64,000 nt of DNA, from the NCBI RefSeq assembly GCF_018437505.1, contig NZ_CP072467.1:2542001-2606000 (forward strand). The letters run 5' to 3'. This DNA comes from Spiractinospora alimapuensis (lineage in GTDB: Bacteria > Actinomycetota > Actinomycetes > Streptosporangiales > Streptosporangiaceae). Positions 53,001-61,093 of this stretch are shown in pieces. The notes beneath the pieces were generated by a model. It ran no database searches. It worked only from the letters and a program-made list of their open reading frames with translations, and was not told the origin of the DNA. Each line of letters begins with the position of its first letter. Within the stretch, counting starts at the first letter, position 1. The position numbers were made by a program, and so were the translations under genes.

Positions 53001-54282
53001 GGGTGACGGCGACGGCCGCGGCGCAGGTGACGGCGGTGGCACGTCGCACCACGTCCGGAGGGGCGTTCCGGGTGAGGCGGCTGGGCCGGCCCTGGGTGCG
53101 CTGGACGACGGCGAGCGGCAGGAACGCGAGTCCGAGCGCGAGCGGGAGCCGGATCACCGCGTCGAACTTGTGCACGTTGCGGAAGGGGGCGAGGGCGCCG
53201 TCGTAGAGCCCCCGCATCGTCTCGGCCAGGGGGCCGGTAAGGTCACCGGTGTGACCGCTCACCACGATCGCGACGCCGGTGAGGAGGGTGACGATGAGGA
53301 ACGCGCGTTCGGGCAGGCGCCGGTTCGCCAGACCCGCCAGACCGAGTCCCGCGACCACGGCGGTGACCGCGATCAGCAGAGGCGCGTTGGCGAGCTCGGC
53401 CCCGGCGGGGAGCGGGGCTTGGCCCTGGGTGGAGAGGTAGCCCATCCAGTTGGAGGAACCGCGGACCGCGTTGATCAGTGAGGCGACGCTGGTGGTGGTG
53501 CCCGCGTCCTCGGTGAAGGGCATGAAGTCGTAGACGTAGCGCCCCAGGATGATCAACGGCGCCAGGTACCAGAAGGTGACCAGGGCGATCGCGAACAGCC
53601 ACCACCCCAGGAGCCGCCAGGTGCGGGCACCGTTGCGGCGGGTGAGGAGGTACAGCAGCGGCACGACGAGGATGGCGAGTTCCGAGGCGGCGTTGGTGCC
53701 GCCGCACAGCAGGAAGGCCGTCGCGGACAGGAAGGCCGCGCGGGCCGGACTGGCGCCGTGCCGCGTCCCGTGGATCAGGGGGAGCAGCACCCACGGCAAC
53801 AGCATGGTCGGCTGCAGCTCCGCGGAGTTGTACGACAGCAGCGTCAGCACGCGGGGCGACAGCGCGTAGGCCACTCCGGCCACGATCTGGGTGGAGGTAG
53901 TGCCGATCCCCAACGCGCGGGCCACGCAAACCACGCCGAGGAACGCGGCGCACAGCAGGACCGCCATCCACACCCGCTGCACCATCCAGGGGGGCATGTC
54001 GGCGGCGAGCAGGAGCGCGTGGAACGGACCGTTGGGGAAGAGGTAGCCGTAGGCCTGGTTCTGCAACTGCCCGAAGTAGGCGCCGTCCCACAGGTGCAAC
54101 GCGCGTTGGAGGAAACCCGTGGGGTTGATCGCCAGGTCGATCTTGGTGTCGCCGAGGATTCGTCCCGGGTCGACGCTGAACGCGAGCGCGGTGAGGAAGA
54201 GGCACACGGCGAACAGCGTGAGGCGACGCGTGAGGGTCTCTTCCCCCCGGGCTCGCGGCGTGGGAGAGGAGGCGTGGGTCAT
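50026..54282 (-). CDS. aftD: AftD-like alpha-(1->3)-arabinofuranosyltransferase
   Basis: 1418 residues, close to the ~1400 of mycobacterial AftD, from the ATG at 54282. The N-terminal ~480 residues form a GT-C membrane domain with the catalytic-type acid in RILGDTKIDLAINPTGFLQRA. The central ~750 residues are exported and hold at least two carbohydrate-binding/discoidin-like beta domains (DGNAATAWRSSGF, DSDAGTIWYPDP). A C-terminal helix bundle starts near residue 1240. AftD uses decaprenylphosphoryl-arabinose to branch arabinan. The ATG overlaps the GT4 stop by four bases, and the stop overlaps the DUF3068 start, so all three are coupled. Confidence 0.88.
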   Translation of the reverse strand: MTHASSPTPRARGEETLTRRLTLFAVCLFLTALAFSVDPGRILGDTKIDLAINPTGFLQRALHLWDGAYFGQLQNQAYGYLFPNGPFHALLLAADMPPWMVQRVWMAVLLCAAFLGVVCVARALGIGTTSTQIVAGVAYALSPRVLTLLSYNSAELQPTMLLPWVLLPLIHGTRHGASPARAAFLSATAFLLCGGTNAASELAILVVPLLYLLTRRNGARTWRLLGWWLFAIALVTFWYLAPLIILGRYVYDFMPFTEDAGTTTSVASLINAVRGSSNWMGYLSTQGQAPLPAGAELANAPLLIAVTAVVAGLGLAGLANRRLPERAFLIVTLLTGVAIVVSGHTGDLTGPLAETMRGLYDGALAPFRNVHKFDAVIRLPLALGLAFLPLAVVQRTQGRPSRLTRNAPPDVVRRATAVTCAAAVAVTLTPIATAGIATRGGFEDIPDHWRDAIAYLDAETGDGMTMAVPGSARGEYMWGRPLDEPMQPLMDGRWTNHQIIPWGSPGSSRILHEVDRRLASGQGSTGLAPFLARMGVSHLLVRNDLQRDGANGAWPAQVHQALEDSPGISRDRGFGPIIGDAETDPDVGRFEQPYRAVDIYTVADPAPLVGTLPREDTLRVLGAPESLLPLLETGVLDDERPVVIGSDPGAEQVDAADTIATDTVRRREMVYPDVRRNVSGTLTADEEYERDVPAPDITDPAWDPSTATVSYDGIAGIRASSSQAGAEGGATTRDPGRAPAAAVDGNAATAWRSSGFRGAVGEWLEVELEEPRDVSGLSVAFEPIPGEPPPAELEVITDAGRVRATVDANDDAGTQEIATPPGETERVRIRVTDLAWEPEFRFGSRVGVTELNIPGVDPVRTLDVPGVDEAGTAVFTGSTGTVSGCMRGSATWVCAPELAVHGEDARLVHRSFTASADTADTPQEVAGEVVVTNPRTLENIANRAADAPAVTSSSVAADHPAALGRNALDSDAGTIWYPDPQDPEPTLDVAFGEPTNLDGILFSFPRADSVESPIRVVVETPDTSREAWLDSNGLVGFGELTTEELRLRFTPPANQPLELASVVFPGSGAADPMDELSGGVSHACGNGPVVRVNGQRVATRLPDADAAEVLAGLPVRFEACDEVTLDEGDNALSVDGGTSYRIEATTLTPSGGGPDGADDPVVMEPVAEVLEWGPRTRRLAVDTEEESHLVVNENHNAGWEATLTTADGARVDLDGYRLDGWRQAWAIPEGTSGTVTLTYAPDQPYRWSLAIGGVLAGLAALFALVPRRAHAQVVRGGRALPTAPAGGMPTALLTVLALLFGTWIAGPAGALVFGGALALSWWLSRRRTTATTAGPTTRPSLLLRLARAVSGPGVAVGALLLAGCALALGGHLHQNLSFHAVTALLADPLRGWIPQLLCLPALARLVVSLWRFEDGDDR

Positions 54283-55445
54283 AAGGTGTCGCGCAGCAGC
54301 CCTGCCATCTCCCGTCCGGTCCGTTCCCAGGTGAACTGGGCCGCCCAGGCGCGGCACTCGCGCTCGATCTCCCGCGCGCGCACCGGGTCGCTCAGCTCCT
54401 TGAGGGCGCGGCCCATCACGTCGGGGAGGGTCTCGCCGTCCCGCACCAGCCAGCCGGTGACGCCGTCGCGGACGGAGTCGCGCAGGCCGTCGACGTCGTA
54501 GGCGACCGTGGGGATGCCCAGCGCCGCGGCCTCCATGACCGTGAGCCCCCACCCCTCGAACTCCGAGGCCGTCACGTGCAGCCGGCAGGAGGCGATCACG
54601 GCCCGCTTCTCGCCTTCGGGAAGGAACCCGTGCATCGCGACCCGGTCGGCCAGATCATGCCGTTCGGCCCGCTCCACCAGCGGCGCCGCCTGGGGGCCGC
54701 GCCCCACCACGTGCAGGCGCAGGCCGGGCCAGTCCTCGCGCAGCGCGTCCACAGCGTCCACGATCCGGGTGACGCGTTTCTGGACGACCAACCGGCCCAG
54801 GACGAGAACTCCCGGTGTTCCGTCCTCGGCCGGCCGCTGCTCCGGGACGGGGTGGGGGGCCGGGGCGCCGTTGTGGATCACGGTGATGTCGGAACGCCAG
54901 GCGAGCTTCGTGCGCAGGGCCTGGCGAGAGGACTCCGACACGGTGACGGTGCGACACCGGCGGTACACGCGGCTGGCGATGGGGCCCTCGACGAACTGGC
55001 CCAGCCGAGCCAGGAGGTCCGGGAAGTAGGCGCGGAACTGCAGGTCGTGGACGTGGTGCACCAGGCAGACGACGGGGGTGCGGCGTGGGAGCACCAAGGG
55101 GGCGAAGAACGGGACGCCGTTCATGCAGTCGATGACCGCGTCGACGCGACGGCGCCGCCACAACAGGCGCAGGAGCGTCGCGGGGTAGACGGAGAACTTG
55201 CCGCCGCGGCGTTCGATCCGGATCCCCGCCCGGCTCTCGCGGCGCGGCTGGCCGGGTTCCCGGCTGGTGTGGAAGGTGACCTGGGCGCCGCGGCGGGCGA
55301 GGTCATCACTGACCCGCCACGCGTACTCCTCGGCGCCGCCGGCGACGGACTGCCACGGGCAGCGCCAGTTCAACACCGCCACCCGGACGCCGTCCAGCCT
55401 CGGTGGGGCCTTGTGACTCTGCCGGGCAGGAGTGTCCCGGTGCAT
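54279..55445 (-). CDS. GT4-family glycosyltransferase (Rv0225-like)
   Basis: 388 residues from the ATG at 55445; a GTG at 55466 would overlap the DUF2613 stop. GT-B fold with the donor-site motif CRLHVTASEFEGWGLTVMEAAALGIPTVAYD (E-x7-E) and the glycine-rich acceptor loop SVAGGAEEYAWRVSDDLARR. The Rossmann core LVLGRLVVQKRVTRIV is typical of GT4. It probably adds a mannosyl or related sugar from a nucleotide donor in the cytoplasm. Coupled to aftD by a four-base overlap. Confidence 0.88.
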   Translation of the reverse strand: MHRDTPARQSHKAPPRLDGVRVAVLNWRCPWQSVAGGAEEYAWRVSDDLARRGAQVTFHTSREPGQPRRESRAGIRIERRGGKFSVYPATLLRLLWRRRRVDAVIDCMNGVPFFAPLVLPRRTPVVCLVHHVHDLQFRAYFPDLLARLGQFVEGPIASRVYRRCRTVTVSESSRQALRTKLAWRSDITVIHNGAPAPHPVPEQRPAEDGTPGVLVLGRLVVQKRVTRIVDAVDALREDWPGLRLHVVGRGPQAAPLVERAERHDLADRVAMHGFLPEGEKRAVIASCRLHVTASEFEGWGLTVMEAAALGIPTVAYDVDGLRDSVRDGVTGWLVRDGETLPDVMGRALKELSDPVRAREIERECRAWAAQFTWERTGREMAGLLRDTL

Positions 55446-55455
55446 GAGACCCGGG

Positions 55456-55596
55456 TCAGCGATCACCGTAGTTGTACAACGACTCGTTCACCGGTTCGGT
55501 GGTGGTGGAGGCGGTCGTGGCCAGCGAGGCCCCAGCGAAGCTCACCGCTACGGCGAGCGCGACCCCGACGGCGGCCGCGGAGAGGATCTTGAACAC
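55456..55596 (-). CDS. Small DUF2613 membrane protein (Rv0236A-like)
   Basis: 46 residues from a GTG at 55596 with AAAGGAG upstream. One hydrophobic segment (ILSAAAVGVALAVAVSFAGA) is followed by a short polar tail ending NESLYNYGDR. This matches the DUF2613 pattern of tiny proteins next to AftD in mycobacteria. Its function is unknown; it may be an accessory of the arabinosyltransferase. Its stop codon overlaps the alternative GTG start of the GT4 gene. It is too short for ordinary gene-length cutoffs. Confidence 0.75.
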   Translation of the reverse strand: MFKILSAAAVGVALAVAVSFAGASLATTASTTTEPVNESLYNYGDR

Positions 55597-55638
55597 GGTG
55601 GGGGGCTCCTTTGCGCGTCGTGGTTCGGGGGCGTGGCA

Positions 55639-57496
55639 TCACCGGCGAGGGCGCCGCGGACTGGAGCTGTTCCTCGAGGTAGGCCCTCGGAGACTCCAAC
55701 TAGAACGTGATGCAGCGATTGACCAAACGACTGCCCCAACTGTAACTAACCATCCAGTAACTTCCAACCCCGAAATATCGGACTCCCCCGACCGATTTGG
55801 TGCTGCTTCCTGCGACGCTGCGGCGTCAACACGCAGCAGTAGGAGCTCGGTGCCGCTGTGGACGCCGACGAATCCGGGCGCCTCGGGGGTGAACATGTTC
55901 TGGTTTTCCGGCGGCGCGTTGTCGTGCACGAGGACGTAGCGCACGCCGAGCGCGGCGAGCTCGGCCGCGAGGCGCGCGGAGTCGGGGTCACCGGGTTCGG
56001 CTCCCCCGCTGTCGGGGGCGCCGGTCACCTCCGGGGGGAGGAGTTCTCCCACGGCGCGCGCCCACGGGTCCTCGCCCTGGGCCACGCGCAGGCCGTCGGG
56101 GGTGTCGACGCGGAGGGCGTCGTTCCACACCACGGGGCGCTCGAAGAGTTTGACGGCGGGGTCGAGGACGACGGTGTGGCCCCCGTCGGCGCGGTCCATG
56201 CCGCGGTAGGCACTCCAGGGCAGGGTGAGTACGGCGCCGGGGGCGGGGTCGTCGTCGACCATTCGTTGGACCCGCTGCCACTCTTCCGAGTAGTGCACCG
56301 GGGACAGCGCTCCCGCTCCTCCCCAGGCGAGCCCCGGGAGGAGCGCCACGCTGAGCAGGGCGAGAGCGGCGCCGGTCGCCCGGCCGAGGGGGGTGGGGCC
56401 GGTGTTCTCGCTCGCCGCGCGTCTGGGGGTGCCGATCCACTGGGCGACGCCCGCGATGCCCACCGCCTGGAGCAGGGCGAGGGGGGCGAGGTAGAGCTGT
56501 CCGTCGCGGAGCGTGCCGAACCCCGGCCACGCGGAGATCGCGGCGGCGAGGGCGGTCTGTCCGGCTGACGTGGAGCCCACCAACGCGATGGTGAACCCGA
56601 CGGCCGCCGCGACCGACAGGGCGACGCCGTAGGGAGTCCGGGGGCCCCGACGCAGCAGCCACACCCAGCCGGCGAGGGCGGTGAGGGAGAGGAGGAGCTG
56701 GCCCAGGGCCAGGACGACGGAGTCGTAGCCCGCCGGGACGGCCTGGGCGTTCCAGATGCCGCCGAGCGCGAGCAGTGACCCGGTGACGCCGAAGGGGGTG
56801 TCGGCGCGCGCGGCGAAGAGCTCGGCCCCGGCGGGGTCGGTGCTCGCCGACGCGCCGAGGGCGGGGACCAGCCACGGAAGACTGACGACGGTGAGGGCGC
56901 CCGCGACGACCCCGGCACGGACGAGAACCACGCGGCGGGCGGGTGAGGAGGGCGGCGCCCGCCAGGAGTCCGGACAACAGGATCGAGGAGAATCCCCCCA
57001 CGGCGGCGGGGACCATCGCGAGCACCATCCGGGGGGCGTCCCGGGGGGTGTGGACGCGGGTGGCGGCGGCGAGCACCCAGGGCAGGCCCGCGTATCCGAA
57101 GAGGAGGGCCCACTGTCCGAGGAGCAGCCGCTCCGCCAGGAACGGGTTCCACACCGCGAACACCGCCCCCGCCAGCCGCGCGGGCCACGGGCCGGGAACG
57201 ATCCGCCACACACCGGCCGCCGCCACCATGAAGACGCTGAGCAGGAGGAGGGTCTGCACCAGATCACCGGGGAGCACGCTGCCGAGCGCCCCGACCACCG
57301 CGTCGCTAGGCACCGCCCGGGGAAACCCTTCCCCGCCGGTGAGCACGTGCCAGGACAGTGGCGGGTTGGGCACGAACACCATGTCGTACCGAAGCGCGAA
57401 CCCCGGCCCCACGGCCGGCCCCAACGCCAGGAGCCCGGCCGCGAGCCCCACCCCCCACGGCGCCAGAGCGGCGAGGATGCGAAGGCAGCGGGTCAC
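55639..57496 (-). pseudogene. GT-C-type membrane protein (Rv0226c-like), apparent frameshift
   Basis: From the ATG at 57496 the frame codes for hydrophobic helices typical of an Rv0226c-like protein (PSDAVVGALGSVLPGDLVQT, FAVWNPFLAERLLLGQWALL) until SGLLAGAALLTR. From there the homologous frame shifts: RRVVLVRAGVVAGALTVVSL continues to the stop at 55639. Removing one base in the G/C run near 56937-56943 joins them into a ~618-residue protein with about twelve helices and an exported domain. It is upstream of the DUF2613, GT4 and aftD genes on the same strand. Sequencing error is quite possible. Confidence 0.78.
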
Positions 57497-57578
57497 AGGT
57501 GCACCCTACGAGAGGCCACTACGTCCCCCGATTGCAAAAGAGGATCCCGGCAGTGTCCAGGCCGGCAAGGCAATGCCG

Positions 57579-58008
57579 TCAGTCGCGGACGGGGTCGGCG
57601 GTGAGACGTTCTGTCACGCCACGCAGCCAGTCCTCGTTCCAGGCCAGGCGCCCCGCGCAAGTCGTCCACGACGGCGTTCACCCACCGCAGCTCTGCTTCG
57701 GTGAGCGCCCGTTGGTAGTCGTCCTCCAAGGTGAACAACCGGGGCAGGCCCATGGCGCCGGCCTGCGCGGCGTCGGCTTCGGCTTGCCGCAGGAGGTCCT
57801 GCAAGCGCCGCGCCCGGGCTTCCAGGAGCCCCGCGGCCCGGTCCGGCGTGAGGTGCGGCAGCGAACCCAGCGCCACCGGAAACTCTGGGAACTCGCGCCG
57901 GGGTGGTGAGCATCTCCTCGAACCACTCCTCCAACGTGTTGTGGCCTTTTTCGGTGAGCCGATAGACCGTCCGTTCGGGCCGGCCCTGCTGACGCGCATT
58001 GTCCCGCT
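57579..58008 (-). pseudogene. Decayed PadR-family regulator
   Basis: Only the second half of a PadR regulator is left, in pieces. DNARQQGRPERTVYRLTEKG with EEWFEEMLTTP is in one frame; REFPEFPVALGSLPHLTPDR and FTLEDDYQRALTEAELRWV in the next; GRLAWNEDWLRGVTERLTAD in a third, ending at 57579. The helix-turn-helix part upstream of 58008 is gone and replaced by an in-frame stop. At least two frameshifts plus truncation mean true loss of function. Confidence 0.8.
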
Positions 58009-58111
58009 ACCGGGCGTACCTGACTCCGCTCGCGCAGGTGAAAGCGCACCCCCACCCGTTGGGTGCGGCACGCCCTTATGGGGGTGGGGGTGGCCTGGGG
58101 GTGGCCCGCCG

Positions 58112-59527
58112 TCACGGTCCGCTGTTCCGTTCCAGGGCTTCCGCGATCGTGCGCGCCGCCGTGGGGAACGCGCCGGGGTTCGGGCCGGAGTAGTTGAGGC
58201 GTAGGTGGGGTCCGGTGGGTTCGGCGGGGAACCATTCGTCACCGGAGGCGACGATGACGCCGGCGGTCTCGCAGTCCCGTACCAGCCTCGCCACGTCGGT
58301 GCCGTCGGGGAGCCGCACCCACAGGTTGAGTCCGCCCTGGGGGACAGCCGCCACGTACGCCGTGGGAACGTGCTCGCGGAGGGCTCGGGCGAGTAGGTCG
58401 CGGCGCGGTGCCAGCTCGCGGCGCAGGGTGCGCAGCGAGGTGCGCCAGGCGGGTTGGGTGACGACGTCGAGTGCGGCGGCCTGGAGGACGCCGCTGACGT
58501 ACATGGACTCGGCCTGGGCGTCGGCGTGGATGCGCTCGCGGGCGGGACCTCGGGCGATGACTCCAGCGATGCGCACGGCCGGCGACACGCTCTTCGTCAA
58601 CGAACGCAGGTACACCACGTGTCCCCCGTCGTCGCGGGCGGCGAGGGGCACCGGATCGGCCGTGATCCCGAAGTCGTGCGCCCAGTCGTCCTCGATGAGG
58701 AAGGCTCCGGACTGGCGCACGGTATCCATCACCCGGCCGGCGACAGTGGATGACCATCGGGCGCCGGTGGGGTTGGCGAAGTTCGGTTGGGCGTAGAAGG
58801 CACGGGCTCCGGTGCGATGGAACGCGCGGGCCACATCATCCGGGTCGGGCCCGTGGATGCCGCTGGGGATGGGAACGAGCCGCACACCGACCTGGTTCGC
58901 CGCGAGGATCGCCCCCCAGTAGGTGGGTGATTCGATCAGGAGCGGACGTCCGGCACCGACCACAGAGCGGAAGACCGAACTGAGTCCACTCTGGCTCCCC
59001 GGAAAGATGATCACGTCGCTCGGCGCCGGCGATGCGGTGCCCATGGTGGTGGCCGCGCCGAGTTCGCTCGCGAACCACGCTTGGAGTTCCGGCAATCCCG
59101 CGGCTGGTGGCCTGCTGATCGCCGCGTCAGAGCGGGCGGCCCGGGTGAGCGCGGCACGGACCAGGCGTTCGGGTAGCAGCTCCCTGTCCGGGTAGCCCGA
59201 GTGCAGCGCGATCACGTCGTTGGGTGGGCTCCGCAACGGGGCGGGCAGGTGCGGCGCGCGGTGGACCGGTGTGCCGAGGGCGGCGGTCTGCCACCCGTAG
59301 TCGTGCGGCCGTGCGACCCGTGTCGCGCGCACGAAGGTTCCGACCCCGGGACGACTCTCCACCGTCCCCTGCGTCACCAGGGTGCGGAGCGCTTTCTGCA
59401 CGGTGACCGGGCTAGCGGCGTACTGGGCCACGAGTGCCCGGGTCGAGGGCAGTTTCGCGCCGGGTGGGGCGGTCGCGATCCATTCGCGCAACCCGGCGAC
59501 GATCCGCGCACTGCTATCCTCATACAT
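58112..59527 (-). CDS. MocR-family regulator (GntR HTH + aminotransferase fold)
   Basis: 471 residues from the ATG at 59527. The wHTH reads SARIVAGLREWIATAPPGAK and ASPVTVQKALRTLVTQG; the aminotransferase-like part has LIESPTYWGA, NFANPTG, LIEDDWAHDFG and the PLP-Lys region RSLTKSVSPAVRIAG. MocR proteins sense amino acids, PLP or related compounds. It is head to head with the EamA exporter and the two ATGs overlap, so the shared promoter elements must lie inside coding sequence or transcripts must overlap. The EamA gene is its likely target. Confidence 0.9.
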   Translation of the reverse strand: MYEDSSARIVAGLREWIATAPPGAKLPSTRALVAQYAASPVTVQKALRTLVTQGTVESRPGVGTFVRATRVARPHDYGWQTAALGTPVHRAPHLPAPLRSPPNDVIALHSGYPDRELLPERLVRAALTRAARSDAAISRPPAAGLPELQAWFASELGAATTMGTASPAPSDVIIFPGSQSGLSSVFRSVVGAGRPLLIESPTYWGAILAANQVGVRLVPIPSGIHGPDPDDVARAFHRTGARAFYAQPNFANPTGARWSSTVAGRVMDTVRQSGAFLIEDDWAHDFGITADPVPLAARDDGGHVVYLRSLTKSVSPAVRIAGVIARGPARERIHADAQAESMYVSGVLQAAALDVVTQPAWRTSLRTLRRELAPRRDLLARALREHVPTAYVAAVPQGGLNLWVRLPDGTDVARLVRDCETAGVIVASGDEWFPAEPTGPHLRLNYSGPNPGAFPTAARTIAEALERNSGP

Positions 59528-60464
59528 GTCAGACAATAGTAGCGCTACTGCACTCGCCGCGCCGGCGCTATCGCTCTCCCGAGCCGGACTGTGGTGGGGA
59601 CTCCTGGGCGTCGCGGCCTTCTCCTGCACGGTTCCCTTCACTCGGGTCGCGGTCGGGAGTGGCGGGATATCACCGTTGTTCGTCGGCTCGGGCCGTGCGG
59701 TCATCGCCGCGGCCCTCGCCGCCGCGGCCCTCGTACTGACCCGTCAGCGCCTTCCGCACGGCGTCCAGTGGGCCCGCCTCGGGGTGGTCGCCGGCGGCAT
59801 CGTCGTGGGTTTTCCGTTCCTGACGTCCTACGCGCTCACCACCGCCCCGGCGAGCCACAGCGCCGTCGTGATCGCGATCCTGCCCGCCGCGACCGCGGCG
59901 GTCGCGGCCCTGCGCGGGCAGGAGCGCCCGTCTGCGTTCTTCTGGGGCATGGCGGTCGTGGGCGCGGCGGTCGCGATCGTGTTCGCGGCGCTCTCGGGCG
60001 GCGGCTTCACCGGCCTGCACTGGTCGGACCTGATGCTGTTCGGTGCGGTGATCGCGGCCGCGATCGGCTACGCGGAAGGTGGGCTGCTCGCGCGTGAGCT
60101 CGGGGCGTGGCAGACGATCTCCTGGGCTCTCGTGATGTCCGCACCCGCGATGGTCCCCGTCCTGGGGGTATCGATGGCCCAGAGCCCGCCGAGCGGCACC
60201 CCGGTGGAGTGGGCCGCGTTCGGCTACCTGGCCGTGGTGAGCATGTATCTGGGTTTCTTCGCGTGGTACCGAGGACTCGCGATCGGTCCGATCGCGCAGG
60301 TCAGTCAAGTGCAGTTGGTGCAGCCAGTGCTGAGCGTGTGCTTGGCGGCCGTTCTCCTGCACGAGCGGCTCACCTGGGTCACCGTCGTCGGCGGATTCGC
60401 GGTGCTCGTCTGCGCCGCCGTCACCGTGCGCACCCGCCTCCGGTTCGTCGCCAACCCGCGTTGA
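59526..60464 (+). CDS. EamA/DMT-family exporter
   Basis: 312 residues, ten helices, from the ATG at 59526. Two EamA domains are visible (LWWGLLGVAAFSCTVPFTRV to ~residue 150; DLMLFGAVIAAAIGYAEGGL to the end), with the conserved SYALTTAPASHSAVVIAILP and VQLVQPVLSVCLAAVLLHE repeats. DMT carriers of this type export amino acids or metabolites. Its stop codon TGA lies inside copy 2 of the palindromic repeat. Probably regulated by the divergent MocR protein; a perfect palindrome AGTAGCGCTACT (59538-59549) sits within its fifth to eighth codons. Confidence 0.9.
   Translation: MSDNSSATALAAPALSLSRAGLWWGLLGVAAFSCTVPFTRVAVGSGGISPLFVGSGRAVIAAALAAAALVLTRQRLPHGVQWARLGVVAGGIVVGFPFLTSYALTTAPASHSAVVIAILPAATAAVAALRGQERPSAFFWGMAVVGAAVAIVFAALSGGGFTGLHWSDLMLFGAVIAAAIGYAEGGLLARELGAWQTISWALVMSAPAMVPVLGVSMAQSPPSGTPVEWAAFGYLAVVSMYLGFFAWYRGLAIGPIAQVSQVQLVQPVLSVCLAAVLLHERLTWVTVVGGFAVLVCAAVTVRTRLRFVANPR
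59538..59549. promoter_or_regulatory. Perfect 12-base palindrome AGTAGCGCTACT at the MocR/EamA start region
   Basis: It lies eleven bases inside the MocR-distal side of the two overlapping start codons, within eamA coding sequence. With no spacer between the divergent genes, operator sites must lie inside one of them, and this is the clearest symmetrical sequence. Confidence 0.35.
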
Positions 60465-60520
60465 TATTGCTGCCAGCGACAACCGGGCCACTGTCATACG
60501 CGACAGCTACAAGATCAACG
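60460..60520. repeat. Dispersed palindromic repeat, copy 2
   Basis: 61 bases with ends GTTGATATTGC and TACAAGATCAACG. It is 51/61 identical to copy 1 at 19505-19565. It contains the EamA stop codon at its first bases, so the element supplies, or was inserted at, the gene end. Confidence 0.65.
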
Positions 60521-60548
60521 GGGGGTGATGGCTGGTGGAGGAGCGGGT

Positions 60549-61022
60549 TCACCAGACGGGGCGGAGGGGCGGCACCCCGTCCTCGGTGCGGGCTCTGATC
60601 AGGGCGATCAGGGTGTGCCGAAGGGTGTCCGCCTCCACGGGGCCGATCGCCTCCGAGACTTCGGCCTCCAGTGCGTGGAGGGCGGACCCGGCCACGGTGA
60701 GGTGGCGCCGCGCCTTGTCGGTCAGCACGACCAGACGCCGCCGGCCGCCCGCCGGATGGACCACGCGGCGAACGTACCCGCGTTCCTCGAGGTAGTTCAC
60801 CACCTGCCCGGCCGCCTGCTTGGTGATTCCGAGAGCCTCGGCGAGCTCGGAGCTCGTCGCACCGTCGTGGCCCAAGGCCTGGAAGGCCAGCCCGTGGATG
60901 GGCCGCAGCTCCGCGTAGCCGGCATCGTCGGTCCGGCGGACGAACTCTCCCAGCATGAGCTGGAAGCCCATGCCGAGGAGGAACGTCAGTTCGGTCTGCT
61001 CCAACGGATCTCGCTGCGCCAT
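60549..61022 (-). CDS. MarR-family regulator
   Basis: 157 residues from the ATG at 61022; an ATG nine codons upstream is in frame. Winged helix core: GATSSELAEALGITKQAAGQ (recognition helix) then YLEERGYVRRVVHPAGGRRR (wing). C-terminal dimerisation helices follow. It is divergent from the cupin gene, and a perfect palindrome lies in the interval, so it probably represses both. The signal is unknown. Confidence 0.88.
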   Translation of the reverse strand: MAQRDPLEQTELTFLLGMGFQLMLGEFVRRTDDAGYAELRPIHGLAFQALGHDGATSSELAEALGITKQAAGQVVNYLEERGYVRRVVHPAGGRRRLVVLTDKARRHLTVAGSALHALEAEVSEAIGPVEADTLRHTLIALIRARTEDGVPPLRPVW

Positions 61023-61052
61023 GCCCCCATGTTGACACATGCGAGTCAAGCC

Positions 61053-61073
61053 GCTTTACTCACTGAGTAAAGC
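61053..61073. promoter_or_regulatory. Perfect 21-base palindrome, probable MarR operator
   Basis: GCTTTACTCA-C-TGAGTAAAGC is symmetrical over its whole length. An extra half-site TTTACTCA (61077-61084) follows and runs into the AGGAGG ribosome-binding site of the cupin gene. Lying between the MarR start and its divergent neighbour, it is the expected autoregulatory site. Confidence 0.75.
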
Positions 61074-61093
61074 TCGTTTACTCAGGAGGTCTG

